DNA from: JBBIPA01 sp963820495
GTDB lineage: Bacteria > Chloroflexota > Dehalococcoidia > GIF9 > UBA5629
DNA length: 64,000 nucleotides
Assembly (NCBI GenBank): GCA_963820495.1
Contig: CAWGAF010000002.1
Location: forward strand, 310,001 to 374,000
Direction: 5' to 3'
The position numbers and the translations under genes are program-made. Every line of letters starts with the position of its first letter. Positions within the stretch are counted from its first letter, which is position 1. Positions 61,694 to 64,000 of this stretch are shown here, in pieces. The notes below the pieces were generated by a model. The model was not told where the DNA came from. It ran no database searches and saw only the letters and a program-made list of their open reading frames with translations.

Positions 61694-62137
61694 ATGAATG
61701 ATCAAGCTTGGAGGGGGCTGGAGTCAGCGGCTCTAGCTCTTATTTTTGCTCCCGAACCCTTTACCACACCCTTAGGTATCGCGCTGCTTATTTTTGCCCG
61801 GCATATGCGCCAGGAGCAGCAGAAAGCGGCTAGACAATCCCGTCCCCACTATTCCTTCCATGACTACTATAACTGCAGAGTAGGAATGGTAAATGGCTCA
61901 GCAATTGCTTATAACATTACCTCTGTTCGGCAGGGGCAATTGCCTTTACGCCGTTCCACTATTTCTAAGCTGTACGAAAATCGCCCGGAATGGGAAGCTT
62001 ACCATAAAACAGTGAACCTGAGAACCAAAACCAGGGTAAATATTTCACGTCCTTCATATCAGCAACCAGCGGGACTGCTACAAACCCCTGTTCTAAGGTA
62101 CCAAAGCGGATTGAGACCCAAACGGGTGGAAATCTAA
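61694..62137 (+). CDS. Protein of unknown function with one membrane segment
   Basis: This 147-aa protein is not recognised. A hydrophobic stretch near the N-terminus (LESAALALIFAPEPFTTPLG and IALLIFARHM) could insert in the membrane. The rest is basic, Tyr- and Arg-rich, with no cysteine clusters or known motif. No ribosome site is obvious before the ATG. It stands between hepT and a convergent hydrolase gene. Confidence 0.5.
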   Translation: MNDQAWRGLESAALALIFAPEPFTTPLGIALLIFARHMRQEQQKAARQSRPHYSFHDYYNCRVGMVNGSAIAYNITSVRQGQLPLRRSTISKLYENRPEWEAYHKTVNLRTKTRVNISRPSYQQPAGLLQTPVLRYQSGLRPKRVEI

Positions 62138-62186
62138 CAACATTCCAGGGACCTCTTAGCTAGTTCTTCATAGCAAATCGCCTAAA

Positions 62187-63095
62187 TTACATTCCGAAAG
62201 TAGAGCTGAGAAAATTAATTATTTCTCGGCGGATACGAGGATAGAGCAGCCAAACCGAGGAGTGCGTACCGGGCAGCCATTTTATTTCAGGTTTGCCAGA
62301 AGCCTCCCACAAATCTAACGTCGCCTGTTTGGGGATTCTCTCATCCAGCGTAGCATTGATCATCAGTAAAGGACGCTGACGAAGATAGCTGGCAAATGTC
62401 AAGGGGTCGGTCAAGTAGGTTTTTTTAGGTGGCTCGACATTCTGGAAGCCTTTTTCGGTAACCTCGGCGAGATACCGTTTATAGGCTTTTTGAGCTTCAG
62501 CATATTCTGCTTCTGTCCAATCAGGGCATGTTCTTCTTAGCCAGGCAGGACTTTCATAATTCCCGCCTGATATGGTAATAACGCCGGCGCGTATTCGTTT
62601 ATCGATTCCCATGGATATAGCTGAGATCATGCCACCGAGGCTGATACCGATGACTGCTATCTGCTCTTTGTTAATCTGGGCGTTGCTGCTCGCCCAGTCT
62701 ACTATCTGACGCACATCAACTACCGATGTCTGGTATCCCTCAAACCACTCCTCCGGGGTAAGTTTGGGGAATCTGCTTTTTAGTGCTTTCGGCATACGGC
62801 AGGAGTGAAAAACCAGGTACAATATAAAGCTGGCTATTCCTATCTTGGCCAGGTCCTTGGCTAGCAGTCTGCAGGGTAATGTACTGCGGTTACCCATCCC
62901 ATGCACCAGGATAGCTAACGGCAAATTATTTCCGTTAATAGGCTGGTAATATTCGCCGAAAGCAGTATTATGTTCTTTGTATTTCGTGGGTCTGGCAACT
63001 GGAAAATTAACGGCATAATGCAACCACTTGTTGTTCTTTTCCTTCAGTTGCAGGTTGAAATGTGGTGAAACAGGCGGGTAACTGTATGGTTTCAT
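62187..63095 (-). CDS. Alpha/beta-hydrolase-fold protein
   Basis: This is a 302-aa serine-hydrolase-fold protein. The nucleophile elbow is GISLGG in AVIGISLGGMISAI near residue 150. The oxyanion region is AILVHGMGNRST. A late Asp and His are plausible in NATLDERIPKQATLDLWEASG and PGTHSSVW. A lid-like insert lies around 190-230. Esterase or peptidase activity is possible, with no substrate readable. It is followed by a gene on the same strand upstream (63150-63845). Confidence 0.8.
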   Translation of the reverse strand: MKPYSYPPVSPHFNLQLKEKNNKWLHYAVNFPVARPTKYKEHNTAFGEYYQPINGNNLPLAILVHGMGNRSTLPCRLLAKDLAKIGIASFILYLVFHSCRMPKALKSRFPKLTPEEWFEGYQTSVVDVRQIVDWASSNAQINKEQIAVIGISLGGMISAISMGIDKRIRAGVITISGGNYESPAWLRRTCPDWTEAEYAEAQKAYKRYLAEVTEKGFQNVEPPKKTYLTDPLTFASYLRQRPLLMINATLDERIPKQATLDLWEASGKPEIKWLPGTHSSVWLLYPRIRREIINFLSSTFGM

Positions 63096-63149
63096 AATAG
63101 CAGTGGATTATTCTACATTTATATCCCAATTTTTTCAATTAGAAAATAC

Positions 63150-63845
63150 TTAAGCCCAACCCTCATTGGCCAAGGCATCGTGTAGCTCATCGGGATGATG
63201 GCGACAGTGGTATTCCAGGCGGCTGGATTCAGCGTGAGCCTTGTTATAAGCCCAACCGCTGGCCATGCGGTTGCGCTCGTGGAGTTCATGCAAAAGCACG
63301 TAACCGCGCTCATTTTCTTCGATATCATCATCTATCCAGACCTCGTTCTCCGGCACAAACTCATAGACGTAGTCATGGCCACCGGCAGTGAAGTCAATAT
63401 CGAATATACTCCGCACCAGCCGCCCGTTAACAATCCAGACGCTGACGCCATTCTCCAGCTTTTTCCAGAGCCGCTCGTGGACATCTTGACCCTCGGGTAA
63501 TTTTCGCCCGTGATGGGTCGAACGGCTCAAGTCTCCACTGCGGCGGCGCTCTTTGCGCTCTGCCCGGTCAGCCTCTGATAATGCCTCATCATAAGACATG
63601 CCTTTTGCCATGAGCCGGTGCTCTACCAGCAAGTGTTCAATGAAAAACGGCACCTCGTCAGTTTTGGTGCCGTGGTCTATCCAGAGTTCATTCAGGGGGA
63701 TATAAGGATAACTGTAGTGCTGGCCGAAATTGGTAAACTCTTCATCAATATGGCTGCGGATGTAGACACCATCGACAAGCCATATCTGTAATTTACCCCG
63801 CTCCTCAACCTTTTGGATATAAGGCGGTTTCAGCAATTCTGGCAT
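63150..63845 (-). CDS. Unknown protein with internal duplication
   Basis: This 231-aa protein consists of two similar halves, about residues 14-96 and 131-212. Half one has IWLVDGVYIRSHIDEEFT, NELWIDHG and LLVEHRLMAKGMSYDEALSEADRAER. Half two has VWIVNGRLVRSIFDIDFTAG, NEVWIDDD and LLHELHERNRMASGWAYNKAH. The second half carries HELHE, a possible metal-binding pattern absent in the first (EHLLVEH). I recognise no family name. The link between halves is Arg/Ser-rich. Confidence 0.7.
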   Translation of the reverse strand: MPELLKPPYIQKVEERGKLQIWLVDGVYIRSHIDEEFTNFGQHYSYPYIPLNELWIDHGTKTDEVPFFIEHLLVEHRLMAKGMSYDEALSEADRAERKERRRSGDLSRSTHHGRKLPEGQDVHERLWKKLENGVSVWIVNGRLVRSIFDIDFTAGGHDYVYEFVPENEVWIDDDIEENERGYVLLHELHERNRMASGWAYNKAHAESSRLEYHCRHHPDELHDALANEGWA

Positions 63846-64000
63846 AAATCATTCCTCTGGTGTTCAACCTCGCATTACTCCAAGAAATATAACAGAGCTT
63901 TGCCTGCCACGCAAATTGCAACTCGGCTCATCTGTCATCACGAGCCATCTTCTCTCTGTATTATTGATTATATGACAAGGGGATAGATTTAGCGGTACAC
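63846..64000. other. Right edge, no gene recognised
   Basis: 155 bases upstream of the duplicated-domain gene. No ORF, hairpin or repeat is convincing. It should hold the promoter for the minus-strand gene. Confidence 0.4.

Overview
The window looks like a chromosomal contig from a Dehalococcoidia-type Chloroflexota bacterium. The evidence is two large Asp-box (BNR) surface proteins with C-terminal membrane anchors flanking an Ig-like membrane protein, lipoproteins but no outer-membrane machinery, a FabK-type fatty-acid cluster, an archaellin-like gene and cobalamin riboswitches. The taxonomic call rests on this combination, not on a marker gene. I recognise no rRNA, tRNA or CRISPR array.

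Layout. 0-17.6 kb is mainly housekeeping: a primary-type sigma factor; a frameshifted K+ channel; a thiol-redox run (TlpA-like lipoprotein, CcdA, thioredoxin); TatD, an eIF2B-like protein and a TGS GTPase; a DUF89 protein with a radical SAM enzyme; a HAD hydrolase; glycyl-tRNA synthetase; a NarL-type two-component system plus a lone receiver; adenine deaminase and hypoxanthine phosphoribosyltransferase. 17.6-28.1 kb, all on the minus strand, holds the surface-protein cluster and btuF. Two closely similar cobalamin riboswitches, each followed by a terminator hairpin, lie upstream of btuF and of the first Asp-box surface protein. 28.2-37.7 kb holds two MFS transporters, an NTF2-like protein, a PAS-degenerate GGDEF protein, a lipoprotein, an HtrA-like protease, small Cys-rich proteins and a DegV protein. 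37.9-42.0 kb is an AT-rich accessory stretch: TcmP with its three-Cys (DUF5131) partner, an orphan RES-domain protein, a possible PD-(D/E)XK-like protein and a small unknown. An archaellin-like gene and a cold-shock-like gene precede mfd.

46.9-52.5 kb is a convergent minus-strand lipid and ribosome cluster: DUF177, rpmF, acpP, fabF, acpS, fabK, fabD, nusB and a divergent ACP-like gene. A small inverted-repeat element forms the 3' end of nusB. An IS element with 18/20 matching terminal repeats lies just upstream of DUF177. 53.6-60.9 kb holds an M20 peptidase, a GNAT and pyrophosphatase. Divergent from these, behind a near-consensus promoter, is a tightly overlapping operon of a lysine 2,3-aminomutase-type radical SAM enzyme, two D-Ala-D-Ala-ligase-like ATP-grasp enzymes and a GNAT. 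It reads like an uncharacterised beta-amino-acid conjugation pathway. The end holds an SDR with a substituted catalytic Tyr, a MntA/HepT module bracketed by direct repeats, and three unknown or general-function genes.

The strongest candidates for something new are the KamA/ATP-grasp/ATP-grasp/GNAT operon and the riboswitch-controlled surface-protein cluster.
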